Of a DNA stretch of 64,000 bases, positions 1 to 11,283 are shown one piece after another; the stretch's first letter is position 1, and every line of letters begins with the position of its first letter. The stretch spans positions 7,750,001 through 7,814,000 of the forward strand of contig OX419760.1 in NCBI GenBank assembly GCA_948567375.1, in the 5' to 3' direction. The position numbers and the translations under genes are program-made. The DNA is from Lunularia cruciata. Its lineage: Eukaryota > Streptophyta > Marchantiopsida > Lunulariales > Lunulariaceae. The notes under the pieces are model-generated. The model made no database searches, was not told where the DNA came from, and was given only the letters and a program-made list of their open reading frames with translations.

Positions 1-2
1 AC

Positions 3-1217
3 GCTGTCAAACTGCAAGCATTGCTTTCGGAAGGGCGTGTTTTGATGGAAATGCCCACTCTGGCTGATAGGAACAGCATTCTCATTCGAGACACTAGATT
101 AGAAAATGCCATCATTTGCCAGCCTCAACAACGTAACATGCATGGGCGTATCTTTGGAGGCTTCCTGATGCGGCGAGCCTACGAGTTGTCATACACGACC
201 TGCTATGTGTTTTGTGGAACCAAACCAGTCTTTTTGGAGGTTGACCATGTGGATTTTCGTCGTCCGGTACCACGCAGAACTTGCCAAGAATGGTTTCCAT
301 GCTTTATCTTTCTTACAGAAGGCTTTGTCGTTATCAATATTGGAGCCAGATATTGAGCCAGCTTACTTTGAAGTTCACGTCTATTCTACACGGGCTATTT
401 TCCTGAAATTTCACTCTTATCATTCCAGGTAGATGTCGGGGACTTGTTGCGGTTTAAAGCATGTGTTTTGTACACAGAAATGGATAGTAACGGTGATCCA
501 CTAATTCACATCGAAGTCGTCGCGCATGTCACTCAACCTGAGCTAAAGACTAGTGAGGTAAACGTTGCTTGCCAGCTGCTCTTGTTTGTTTGGTTAAGTA
601 GTAGTGCACATGCTTTGGAACCTGTGGATAACACCGTAGATACCTTAAGCGTAGATTGTGATAGCGTTGGTCCATTTGTTTCACGTTAAAGGATGAAAGG
701 CTACTGAGCGTCCATGATTGCTCGTCTATCAAATGCCTCTTGTTTGATCATAGTGTATTCATTCTCTTTTTACGTACGCTGGACTACTGTAGTAATTCTC
801 ATCGTAGACGCCAGGCTCCTCACTGCCCAAAAGGCAATTGGACGTTTCCTGATGGCAAAGGCACCTGTCAATCCGATGTAGATTGATCGTGGGGAGATAG
901 CTGTACCTATGAGAACTGGAGCTTGTGGCATGTACTCTGAGCCAAAAATAACAAGCTGTGAACGTAATACCGGCTTCTAATCGTATCTTCTGTTACTCTA
1001 TCTGTGTTCTTTTTCTTTTGCTTTTTTTGAGCAGGTTTCCAACACTTTCTACTTTACATTCAGTAATGATCCGGAGAACCGAAAGGATGGAGCCGCTCCT
1101 ATTTTGAAAGTTGTGCCGTCACTCGAGGAAGAAGCTCGCATTGTTTTGTCCCGATATGATGCCGATCACCCAGTTAATTATCCTGTCCTCGTAAAACAGC
1201 ACTCTCAGTCTCGATAA
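3..1217 (+). CDS. Acyl-CoA thioesterase, ACOT9/10-like HotDog protein (3' part of gene, three exons)
   Basis: The frame is open from the window edge, so the start codon and N-terminal half lie outside. Exons are 3-266, 429-557 and 1035-1217. All introns are GT-AG and phase 0 (donors at 267 and 558, acceptors ending at 428 and 1034), and the stop is TAA at 1215-1217. The second HotDog domain is plain: RNMHGRIFGGFLMRRAYEL in exon 1 is the family's central helix motif, followed by FLEVDHVDFRRP joined across the intron to VDVGDLLRFKA, then SNTFYFTF in exon 3. Members of this family hydrolyse acyl-CoA to free acid and CoA, usually in mitochondria or plastids. Targeting cannot be judged because the N terminus is missing. 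The C terminus ends about 25 residues after the conserved SRYDADHP stretch, as expected for the family. Family assignment is firm; substrate preference is unknown. Confidence 0.88.
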
Positions 1218-3239
1218 TTGAATTGGTGGGGAAAGCAAAGGACAGGAGATGTAGCTATTTTTGTTTCAGTAAGATGAAAGCCGTGCTGAAGTTGACCGTG
1301 AAATGTGCAGCACACATCCTCCAACATGTATATGCTAAGTGTAGAGTTCTTCGTCACTATTATGAAGTCTAATGGATCTAGTTTATCGTTATGATATAAG
1401 CCGTTGATGCTAGAACTGTGACTTGACCCCTTACGGAAACGTCTGGCTTTTGGGTCGGGGAGTTCTATTGCTCTGATAACGGTTCGAACATCTGCCAGGC
1501 TCTGCACGCTCCTGATATCAAGTAGCGTTGCATATTTTATAATTCATGTCATGATCCTACGCCTTGTTGAGAAAATAGGATCATGTTGTAGGGAACCCAG
1601 TGTCTGCTTCACCTGCAGAGACTCATAGGCCTTCTATTGTAGTTGATGTACTTTTCTGTACAAGAGGTAGTCACAACGTAAGTTGTCAGCCGAAAATATG
1701 GGATGGGATATTTCAAAATCTATCACTGCAATTTAATCTAGATGCAAATATGCTCACAACTCTCTAGGTCATTGCTGGCAATTAGAAGTTTTGAACGTAG
1801 AAGTAAGAAGACCATCATCGTTAGATTACTCACTACTCTACTTTGCAGGTGTAAAATCTTTTGTGTTCATCCCCTTCTACAATCGATCTTTTTCCGTAAT
1901 GTTTGTGTAGGAAAATCTGAAGGTTTGCTTGTGAATTGCTCCACGTTTATCCCCCTTTCGTTGCAGGGTGTACCTAGTCGATCTTCTCAACCTAAGTAGC
2001 TGCGCAAGATTAGTGCACTTTTGAGCTTTGTTAGTGGAGCGGGGTTAAACCAACTCTCTCTTACAAAGCAACTATGTTGGATCCTTTCTGTTGTAGTCTC
2101 GAAAATCTATAAAATGGTCTTGGGGGATCTAACATTCTCCAATGCACCTCCACAGAGTTGAGAACAGAACCAATTTGGCTACTGCGAAAGCTGTTGTCTA
2201 AATGGAGATATGAGACGGTACTCTGAGCTGGTATAAAAGCCTCATGACGGCACTGGAGATCCATCTGCTAGTTGTCATAAAGAGCATGACACGGGACTTC
2301 TTGTTTGTTCCTAATTATCTGTTGTTGCACAAATGAATGCGCTTACGGGATGCTATTTTGTCTTCTCACTGAAGAGTTACCAGTGGGCGGACAAATGAAG
2401 CATCAAGCAAAGCCTTGTGAGAGAATTCGGTGTCATGCTTCCCTAGTGTGTCAAGCAAATAGCAATAGATGTCTCACGGAGATTTCGAGAACTTATTGAA
2501 CTTCGGAACTTCAGAGCGCCTGAGGCATTAGATGCTAAAAGATGAAATCGTTTGAACCTCTAATAGTACGGAACTCATTCTGTTCGCCGGCAACTGATGA
2601 AGTTGAAAAGATCAAAAGAAAATGAGGGTTGGTAACAATTGTTTAATCAGCTGTTTTATTTCTTCTTGCGAAGACTGAGTCGCGTGAAGTTCATCAGTTG
2701 TGCGTTGTCTTCCGACACTTCGTTTCCTTGTCAGGATCATTTGAGACGGTAAATTCTATTTTCTACATTCCAGCTCATATCTCCATCTATCTCCTGTTAA
2801 ACAATTGTTAGTGTCAACCGAGTGTATTATAGACCAACCTTTGTCCGTAGCCAATATCAGTTGTTGAGTTGGCCCTTCGAAAATTTGAGAATAATCACTT
2901 ACAAAGTTATTAAATCTGTTCTGGAGCAAATTTTATCAGTAAAACATGTCAGGAACTTATTCCGTTCATGAAACGGTTTAGGCTAGCCTCGTGTAAGCTC
3001 TCTGTAGCTCGTACATGTGATGCTGAAGTATTGTCTGAATAGGATCACGGCTATGTTATAAAATTCTGTTGTATATTTGTTACATGTATAAATCCTTGTA
3101 AGTCAAGTGAATTTCCTTATGTGAATCTATGAACGAAAGGTTCGCACCAGGCTTGAAACGGAAAAGACTCAAGCAAAGGTACGTCACTTGATAAAGTCTT
3201 GCTCTGTAAGAAAATTGCTCATTAAGCTGAAAGGAAATT

Positions 3240-3555
3240 TTATCATGGCATCTGCGTCTTCACTAGAAGGGTTCAACGAGAAGCAAACCTCTACCCCAAG
3301 ACTCTTTAGCTCCTGCATAAAGGTGTCATATAAGCATTTCAGTTGAATTGCGGAAAATGTACTTAGATTGAGCTTATTTAGTACTTGCCTAAAAAAGATG
3401 GCAGAGTACTGATAAGCCTTGTCAAGTAGCCCAAGAACTCCATCAGTTCAATTTCAGAGTCAGTCCTCACAATGATTAGGCATCAAGAACACATCTGGAT
3501 TGGATGTGAGGCTAAACTTCTTACGAAATGTCTCAATGTCTGATTTCTTGGGCAT
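3240..3555 (-). pseudogene. Possible decayed coding remnant, unidentified
   Basis: Two minus-strand stretches read like protein but lie in different frames. The first runs from an ATG at 3555 (MPKKSDIETFRKKFSL) to a TGA at 3460-3462. The second runs from about 3436 to 3240 and contains AYQYSAIFFRQVLNKLNL, then KCLYDTFMQELKSLGVEV, with no stop. Composition is normal for a soluble helical protein. I recognise no family. It could be a pseudogene fragment, or exons of a gene whose other parts I cannot see. Repeated hairpin sequence immediately upstream suggests the locus was rearranged. Confidence 0.25.
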
Positions 3556-3684
3556 ATGAACCATGAAAGGAATGTTCATGGTTCATGTGCCCAAGAAGGA
3601 ACTCTTTTATGGCTAGTACATCATTCTGTTCATGGTTCATGTGCACAAGAAGGAACTCTTTTATGGCTAGTAGATCTACTAGCC
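3547..3684. repeat. Cluster of hairpin, direct repeat and perfect palindrome
   Basis: Three structures overlap. An inverted repeat has 21-nt arms at 3547-3567 and 3575-3595 around a 7-nt loop, with one or two mismatches. The right arm begins a 44-bp unit at 3575-3618 that is repeated at 3629-3672 with a single mismatch. A perfect 20-bp palindrome covers 3665-3684, built from ggctagtaga and its complement. Confidence 0.85.
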
Positions 3685-4230
3685 ATCAATTAGACGTTCG
3701 TTCCTTGGAGCTTTTGGCATTCGGCAATTGTTGACGAATCTTTAAAATGGGGAAAGTACTGCCATCCATATCTTCGAGATCCTACATGTGGTGAGGAGCG
3801 AACGGGAAACACTTGAGCACGGAATACCTACCTATCATATCAACAGAACGAGAAGACACTTGAGCAATGTAGCTATTTAATTACCCCGTAGTCCGGCCCC
3901 AAGGATAGAAAGATTCCCAGCTCTGTACTCAGCAACTAGAATCCATACGATCATCTTATTGTTATACTGCAAATGGCTTTCGATATTGTCACTCCTGGAA
4001 ACCAAAGCTCTATGCTCATCACCTAATCACAACAAAGGCTTAACGGCTTTCATATGCAGGACACCAAAGCTACTTCAACTGGATTGGATTGCACATCTAG
4101 AAATCATGGTTGATGTGCTTCATGAGTTCAATCTGCATTCTCAATATTGTTGAGGTATTGCGTTACATTTCCAAGGGCTGTTCTCCTGTACTCGTCCAAC
4201 TAAAAGACTTTGTTTGCGCCCATACACCAC

Positions 4231-4300
4231 GTATACAGTAAACTTATAAAGTAGGCGACCGCGTAGGAAAACCGAAGGATGGGAAGAGTTTACAGTATAC
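4231..4300. repeat. 14-nt inverted repeats enclosing a 35-bp LINE-tail copy
   Basis: Arms gtatacagtaaact (4231-4244) and agtttacagtatac (4287-4300) are inverted copies with one mismatch. Between them, 4253-4287 matches 7577-7611 at all but two positions; the shared core is gcgaccgcgtagg. The 7577 copy is the 3' end of a minus-strand LINE, so this is probably a very short, 5'-truncated insertion of the same family or a remnant of one. Inverted rather than direct flanks are unusual for that mechanism. Confidence 0.6.
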
Positions 4301-4955
4301 AGTGAGAATGCAAGCATGGTAGTTTGCAGTTTGCAATGGTACCACGTTCACTACATAAGGTGAACTGGTGAACAGTCGTCGCCCCGGTGAAAATAGGCAG
4401 ATGTCGAGCAACTATTGTCTGGCAAAGTGCTTGACCACAGTGTGCACCCCATAGTAATGACTCCAACTTAAGTTCCGTTTGTACGTAGGCTCTAGATACG
4501 CAGAAGCACGAAACCACTTGATCTAAACGTAAGGTAAGTGTTGGAAAACGTCCATAAATTAATGAAGTTCCGTAATGAAGACATAATACCGTTCATTTCC
4601 AAATTTGTTTGATGTTTGCCTTAGTAGATGTCTGAACAAGCAGATTCCCAACTTTATCTTGGCATCTGCATTCAGTACAAGTTGTGAAACGCTGGCCTGG
4701 CGCTCATAAATTCGTAGAACCCGATAATGAGAAGAACATACGGTAACACACTTTGACTTTCACGCGACAGAGGAGTTTATCCAACTGGAAGCTGAAAAGT
4801 GAAGGATGGACGGCGAAGAATACTGTCAAGACAGATGGCTCGTATCGCAACGGAGAAAGTTTGGGGGGATTATCAGGCAACATCAGGAGCGAGGGGAAAG
4901 TGCAGGCGCGGGGTGGGTTACGACAGGACAAGATACACGGCAAAGGGGTTGGGCT

Positions 4956-4975
4956 CCATCCATCCATCCATCCAT
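4956..4975 (+). repeat. (CCAT)5 microsatellite
   Basis: Five tandem CCAT units sit in the GC-richer stretch upstream of PSBQ. The unit length is not a multiple of three, which explains why several overlapping open frames of more than 100 codons appear here. I do not regard those frames as genes. Confidence 0.9.
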
Positions 4976-5041
4976 TGGCCCACGCGATACCTCCATTATC
5001 CGAAAATCCTGGGCAGGCCACAAGAGCTGCCCGTGCTACAC

Positions 5042-5364
5042 CTTATCTCCTTGTTCTACTGCGCATACAAATTTCTCCCATTTCCGCGCGGGCTGCACAA
5101 TCCGTTCAGCGGCCACGAGATTGGCTACTGTGGTGATCAAAATCTGCCCGCTGCCCGTTTTGGTTGCGCCACTGAGTCTCCGCCTACCGGGAAAGGATTG
5201 TAACTGAGCCAGAATTATCCCGTAGTTGCTCCTGCAGAGTGCGTCGAGATCTTTTTCTTCAGGTCGCGCATTAGTGTCCAGCAGCTCGGCATTCCTCCAT
5301 AGCCAGTTCAGAAATTCGTGTGCATTCCTAGAGGGTTGAGCAGATCCGAGAACAGAGTGTAGAG
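5042..5364 (+). promoter_or_regulatory. PSBQ upstream region and 5' UTR, with I-box-like motifs
   Basis: The region directly precedes the PSBQ start codon. I-box-type cores (GATAAG or GGATAA, bound by MYB-related factors in light-responsive plant promoters) occur on the minus strand at 5042-5047 (CTTATC) and 5215-5220 (TTATCC). No convincing TATA box is visible within 150 bases of the start codon, which is common for photosynthesis genes. A pyrimidine-rich stretch near 5251-5262 could mark transcription initiation. Two 6-mers are weak evidence, so the assignment rests mainly on position. Confidence 0.35.
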
Positions 5365-6367
5365 ATGGCTCAAAGCGTGGCGTGTATGGCTGGTATCAGC
5401 GGAGTGAGACTGGAAGGTTTGGCTGCGCAGGGAGCGGCTAATGCACGCGCTCTCAATGGAACCGCGAGCACCAGCAGCAGCGTCTGTGTGCGCTCCGGAA
5501 GGATGAATGTTGTTGCCCTTGTTTCCCAGGACGAGGTGCAGAGCAGGCGATCGTTGCTCAGCCTCATCGCCACCACCGTAGCCGCCGGCGTTTTCGCCAA
5601 CGAGGCCCACGCCGTGTCGGATATCAAGCTGAACCCTCCCCCACCACTAAGCGGTGGTCTCAGTATGTATTTCGCCTGTCCATATTGGCCTGATGACTGA
5701 ACTTGCTTTTGCTCTCCCTCCCAAGCATCCCGAACTCATGAAGAACATCAGACTCCGGTCTGGGCTTTATCCTCATAAAACTTCACAATGTAACATACTA
5801 TGGCGCCATCCACGAGTTGAAATTAGAATCATTATTGACCAACTTCATTGCTACGCTGAATCATGTAATCGTCACCAATACGTCCAGCAATATCTGGCTA
5901 AATTTGTATCTCCTTCAGGGAATTACTTAATTCAGGTTAACGAAATGACTGAGTTTATTATGTCTTCAGGTGGAACCAAGAATGCGGACCAGGCCAGAGA
6001 TACCGACTTGGACCTGAAGGAGAGGAACTACATCCAGATCCTTTCCAACCCCGAGGCCCTTGGCCGGGTCAAGGTTGCTGCGAAGTCTATTAGTGACACC
6101 AAGCCCTTGATCGACAAGGCAGCATGGCCCTACGTCCAGAACGGTCTAAGAGGACCAGCATCCACTCTCTTGTTCGACATCGACCAACTGATCTCCTCAA
6201 AAGCCGACAAGGCCGAGAAGAAATCCCTCAAGGGTTTGAAGGATCAGCTCAAGGGTGCCCTTAACGAGCTCGACTACGCATGCAGGGTGAAGAGCTCCCC
6301 AAAGGCTAACAAGTATTTCAACGAGGCCGTCTCACTTTTGAACGACATTATCCCCAAGCTAGCTTGA
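5365..6367 (+). CDS. PSBQ: Oxygen-evolving enhancer protein 3 (PsbQ), complete, two exons
   Basis: Exons are 5365-5662 and 5970-6367, with a GT-AG intron at 5663-5969 splitting a serine codon (a|gt, phase 1). The product is 231 residues, the usual PsbQ precursor length. Residues 1-60 are a Ser/Ala/Arg-rich stromal transit peptide. Twin arginines at 61-62 precede a hydrophobic stretch and an AHA site at 81-83, a Tat-type thylakoid-lumen signal. The mature N terminus continues as VSDIKLNPPPP, a proline-rich segment typical of PsbQ. Exon 2 encodes the four-helix bundle, including the conserved RERN-like region (LKERNYIQIL), WPYVQNGLRG and the C-terminal helix ending NDIIPKLA. PsbQ is an extrinsic lumenal subunit that helps retain calcium and chloride at the photosystem II manganese cluster. 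The reading frame is undamaged, so it is probably functional. The intron is open in one frame, which could mislead gene finders into a longer exon 2. Confidence 0.95.
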
Positions 6368-7576
6368 GTCTCATCTGTGTAACATGCTGTGAAAATATAC
6401 CATGACCAAAGCGTCATTTGTAAGTTATTTATCCAATTCTTTTGTTCTGGGAACGTGAGGTGTCCGGTTTAGCCTGTAAAATTGAGGCGTCACTGAGATG
6501 CATTTGAAAACAAAGAATGCAGATGATGTACTTGAGTGTGTGTAAATCCGTCGATAATACGAGGTTCCTTGCCAAGAAATTTCTCTGAGTAGCATGGATC
6601 GTTATGAATTGGGCCTCCATATTGACACATGTAGTTCACCAATTTTCTTACCTTATCATTTGTGAGTACTGTAACATCGGCTGCGGCCTATCCAAAGACC
6701 ATGGATTATTCTGACGTATTAGGCCTGAAGAATGAGAGAAAGTTTCCGGACGGTGACGTACTTAAGTTTAGCCAATGAAGGAAAGGAAGGTGGTATGCAA
6801 AATTGAAAACCTCGAAAACACTAAACACTAAAAAAATACGTAGCACAAATCGACAAAAAATTCAAAATCTTTCACTGCAACTGTGACCCTGACAGTTGAA
6901 ATTCTGACTGAAAATTGTGGAATCTAGTCTACGCGACGTGTAGACACCTTGTCTGGATGATGTGAAGATGAGAAACACTGGAAATATGTACGAGAAGAAC
7001 GTTTGCGCCAAAAATTCTCCTCAAATCTGGAACCTCTTCCACTGAAATGGAAAGTTGTGAAGAATATGAATTCATCCCAAAGAAACCTATCCGATGTTGC
7101 CGCAAACAAATAAACAACTACAATAGTAAACTCCATTTAACAACAAGATGAGCAGGCGTAACTCAGCTAGACCTAAAAAGTATCGAGAATATTGTGCCGA
7201 CAAAAAGAAAGACTTTTCGTTCCAGAACCAATTATAAGTGGTTATCTAGCCAAGCATAAATCCATGGCAACCATGTGTGCAGTTTTGTATTTACAGCGTA
7301 TGTGATGTAGAGGTCCTCTTATATATTCAATATTACAACGAATTATACATTTGTACAAATACCATACAAAATACAAAAAGGATAGATACATTTATACAAA
7401 TTAAACATTCGTCCAGTTCGTTTTAAGGCAACCCCTACATATTACATTCTAATTGAGTAGCGTTTGTCGAGTGAAAAAGCTACCAGCATTGTGAGATTAG
7501 ATTTTGTGCTTTCGAGGCTACAAAAGAACAAGACAATAAATGTATTTTGGAAGAAGAGGTAGACAATAAAGAAAAA
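6368..7576. other. PSBQ 3' UTR and spacer
   Basis: I see no gene. The PSBQ 3' UTR begins here; an A-rich gaaaatatacc near 6391 is a possible polyadenylation signal region. Short minus-strand frames around 6924-7136 overlap one another in different phases and show no motif. AT content rises after about 7300. Confidence 0.5.
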
Positions 7577-8386
7577 AGGCGACCGCGTAGGAAAAATGAA
7601 GGATGGGAAGACCCCATCAAGCCGTACAAGGGAGAGACAAAAAAGGTAACATGGGGCTAAGCCCCAATAGAGTCTGTATGAGAAATCTGCCCTACCGCAC
7701 CTAAGATATCCGAGCTATGCAAGTCGTACGGTCTACACACAACTGGAGCATCCGAAGAAATATCACCTAATGTGATTGCTCTCCTATGGATTGCACCAGC
7801 CACTGCCCTCTGTAGAGCAATGGATACACACTGTCTAAAGTAAGCTACAAAGTATGAGAGTGAGAGTGGTACCCCCTGACGCCTAACATGATAAGCTCTC
7901 GCGCACTCCCTGACAAATGTGTCAAATGCCGTGTCCATCGCTCCATATAACTCCAAGGCTAGAGGAACAAAGAGGTGACCTCGCTGCATGCCCCTATACT
8001 TGGAGACCTTGCGACCTGCTGCTGCACTCGCCGCCCATCCAAGGGGATGGGTAATCACTCCCTCCGAAACTGTATCTCGCGTAGGGTCCATCACCACGAC
8101 ATCCGCTACTGTCACCTGATCATCTCGGACCAAGTATAAGTCTGCTCTGACACATGTCGTCTGCAACGCATACGAACGCTCCCTCCAAGCCAAGTATCCA
8201 CTCTCTCGTGCCATAGCAAACACTATGTCTCTAATGGCATCATGGGTAGCTATCCTCTGTCCTCCAAAAGGACACCGTGTCATGTGGACCGCCGCTGCAT
8301 CTAGTGTAGAACCACACTCACAAGTGAGTGGTAGACAATAAATGGGGACAGAACAAGAGGTACATTTCCCATGAGGAAAGGTAGTT
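7577..8386 (-). mobile_element. 3' fragment of a non-LTR retrotransposon (LINE)
   Basis: The fragment holds the C-terminal end of a LINE-type reverse-transcriptase polyprotein (see the entry at 7657-8386) plus about 80 bases of 3' UTR ending in the gcgaccgcg tail that recurs at 4253-4287. The 5' limit near 8386 is where coding character stops abruptly and AT-rich DNA begins. It therefore looks 5'-truncated, as LINE copies usually are. No poly-A tail is obvious, although A-rich sequence (gacaataaagaaaaaa on the plus strand) adjoins the 3' end. Confidence 0.6.
7657..8386 (-). CDS. LINE-type polyprotein, C-terminal endonuclease-like region (partial)
   Basis: The frame ends at 7657 and is open upstream at least to 8386, past the first ATG at 8283. 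Upstream residues include CTSC and, further on, CECGSTLDAAAVHMTRCPFG, a Cys/His cluster that could bind zinc. Then come the segments VRADLYL and VADVVVMDPTRD, followed by AAAGRKVSKY and FVPLALELYG. This order resembles the PD-(D/E)xK-like domain that follows the reverse transcriptase in some plant LINE proteins. The acidic residue I would expect shortly before the K..KY segment is not evident, so nuclease activity is doubtful. The frame has no stops over 240 codons, which marks it as younger or better conserved than the LTR elements downstream. Domain identity comes from recalled family pattern, not from a search. Confidence 0.6.
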
Positions 8387-11283
8387 TAGATAACAAAACG
8401 AAATCAAGTATACTGTTAGAATAATAGCATGAAAATATTTGAAACAAATAAACTAAGGATATATAACTTAAAGTATCAAATATATTTCAACCATGTAAAA
8501 AAAATTTGCATGTTAATTTGCAGTTAATATTTAATAAGAAATTATTTTACTTTCAAGATGATTTAGTATTAAGAGCTATCGATCTAGATGTAAGAGGAAA
8601 TCTACTTTGGTCAAGATAAGGTATAGAAATAATTAAGGAGTTGATTTTATAAGAAGAAAAAAGTATTTTTCTTGACATATGAAGTAAGCAATAATATGTA
8701 GTGGCTTCATAAGAGATAAAACATTAATTAACTATATTCTGCAATGGGACGGTAACCCATAGATTCGGGCATAAGACAATCAAATGATATATCGTCACTC
8801 CTAATAATCGTTTTGCATGCAAATATTTTGTTAGCTTTCACTGCTTAGGATGTGATTTCAAGTTAACTTACTCTACAATCATCGAATTTGTGAAAAGAAT
8901 ACTCAAAGCAATCATGCATTCCGATGAAATTTTTTTCTTTATTTTATATATGATATATCTATCAGGTAAAGATTACTATTTTACATGCACTTGATCTACA
9001 TGCACATGATCTCTATGTCAAGTAAAGACTTTCAATTTCATTGTGTGCGATTTCTAATCAGGAAATAAAATAGGATTAACTTGAGTTCAAAAGAAGATAG
9101 TAATATATGATATGCAAAACAAAACAACTGCAATAAAGAGGATACAAAGACCTCAAACAACGAAGTAATATCAAAGAAGAATATAGTTAATCAACAAGCA
9201 ATAAAAGAGAAGTAGAGGAAACTACAAAGTGTAAAATATCGATTGAATAATAATAATCCAAAAGGATATGCATTGATATGTTACATTCAAGCAAGAGTGT
9301 GAGTGAAACACTCGTGCCTAAATATATACCTAGCATGAGTAGAGAGTTACATACATATTATGTTATTAGGTTTTAATTCAAACATATCTACTATAAAAAG
9401 TTATCAATGCATTTCAGATTATTAAGTAGGTATATAAAGAATGGCTAATATTATAATCTACTTACCTTTAAATTCAGATATATAGGAAAGGGCAATTTTT
9501 CTTTATTACAAAAAGTGAAAAAATTATTGACAAAAGCATACTACCAAGATTAAGAAAAAAATTTGGTTTACCTAATGTTACAAAAAACATCAAAAAGAAA
9601 ATACCACAGGGGATATAATACAACCTCCTATTGAAAAAATAATACTAAGTCTACAAATAATAATAATAATAATAATAATAATTTATACAAATAAAAAAAG
9701 GAGTATGTTGAGACATGTATGAGATATTGTCCTTATTGTTCAGAAGTACTTTCCCAAGTAATTCCCTATTAATTTCTTCTTTAAGTACAAAATTCTAATG
9801 GTATTTTTATCACAATTGACAATTTATTTTCAAGGTATAATTATCGTAATAAATTTATAATCAGAAGCTAATAATTTTAAATTGATAAATCATTCTTTGC
9901 TACATATAACAAGAGATACAAACATTTCCATGCTTATTCTCTCAGGACAATATTTTCCATTTGAATACTTTTGCTTGCTCTATTGTCAACCATTGAATCT
10001 TTGCTTTCCTTGGTTTCTCTTTCTCACTTCCAAAATAGCACCTTAAGAACTTGATATACATCAAATAGCCTAAAAACTAAACATGTGTTGCAAGTGTTAC
10101 TACTAATTTTTCCTCATAGCTCCTAGAGATCATGTATCCAATTCAATTTATTAAATGTATATGTACTTGCACAAGGTTATTTTGGGTTTCCGTAAAGAAG
10201 TACTCATTATGCAAAAATGCAAATTCCTCAATTTCTTCATGATAATCATTGATTATGGAGGCTCAAACCAAATGTGGCCAAGTGGTATGCGTGTTTTCAA
10301 ACAGACATATTAGTAAGCTATATGACTTTCCAAGTGGTATGCGTGTTTTCAAACTAAGTTGAAATACTTGAAAGAAAAAAAATCATTCTACCATACAATC
10401 TCATTCTTTGAAAAGAGTAGAAACCAATCTCTTTCTTAATGTTTCCACTTGCCTACTAAAGATTAGTCAATGTTCCAACAACATATGTTGCTAATGCTTT
10501 TTCCAAATCCTAGGCTTTGCCGTTGATTCTAAAAGTAATTTTATCAACCTTAAGGTCTATCCCTAGTACATATGCATTTAAATTACATGTAATAATTCCT
10601 CCTTGATTCCATTGTGCACCTATAGTGCATTGGTAGAAAAGAAATTCTTCCAAAATTTGATCCAATAGCCACTACTTTCAAACTAAATTATGAATTAAAA
10701 GTAATATTAAATAATTTCTTCCAAAATCTGATGCAATACTTATTACTTTGAAACTAAATTATTAACTAAAATTCCTATCATTTAAAGCATGAATGTGCTT
10801 GTGCAATTGATCTTAAATTTTTTTTAATCCCATAATTGCTTCACTATATAGAAGAAGGTGTAGGAGCCTAGGAGTCTTGTTTGACAACTATAAGAAGAGT
10901 TATAGATCTTTTAAGATGAATAAAAATTAAGCTTAATATTTAATCAATGTAATTATAAGTGTGGCAAACCACTAAAAACCTAAGGTTCAATCATTTTGAG
11001 TATTATTCTATTTAAAGCATGCAAACGTGTTTTGATTGAATTTTTCTCAAATTATACTATACTATTGAAAGTATAACTCACAAGGAAGCACATTAGTGTA
11101 TTGAATCAAGATGCAATTCAAGATTGATATGGTAAGATTTGAAACATACTAAAGGTTCTTAAATATTGAGAAGAGTTTTGATTTCATATTGCTACTAAAA
11201 ATCAATATGCCAAAAAAATACATCCCAAAAAATCATGTATTTTCAATTAGTTTTGGATTCTTCTTGAAATATTAGAGTGATTT
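8387..11283. other. AT-rich gene-free stretch with short repeats
   Basis: Very AT-rich, with stops in all frames and no gene seen. It holds an (AAT)n microsatellite at about 9657-9682. A perfect 25-bp direct repeat lies at 10278-10302 and 10330-10354 (spacing 52). Imperfect 56-bp direct repeats lie at 10645-10700 and 10716-10771. It is the left flank of the retrotransposon nest. Confidence 0.7.

Larger units (their letters stand above)
1218..4230. other. 3' UTR of the thioesterase gene and gene-poor spacer
   Basis: No exon-quality reading frame is visible apart from a doubtful minus-strand remnant at 3240-3555. The first few hundred bases probably belong to the thioesterase 3' UTR. Base composition is mixed, less AT-rich than the DNA after 8387. 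Several short open frames of 60-100 codons lack any recognisable motif and are treated as chance. Confidence 0.5.

Noticed and set aside
1205-1507. 100-codon minus-strand frame after the thioesterase stop
   Set aside because: It overlaps the end of the last exon and the 3' UTR on the other strand and has no recognisable motif.
4753-5207. Three overlapping open frames of 127-134 codons upstream of PSBQ
   Set aside because: They overlap in all plus frames, run through a (CCAT)5 repeat and show no motif. They reflect GC-richer promoter DNA, not a gene.
5654-5971. Extension of the PSBQ second exon upstream as one long open frame
   Set aside because: The stretch is the intron: it has GT and AG borders that join exons into a 231-residue PsbQ of normal length, and its translation has no PsbQ similarity.
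9657-9682. AAT repeats and other AT runs as a CRISPR-like or satellite array
   Set aside because: Simple trinucleotide microsatellite without spacers.
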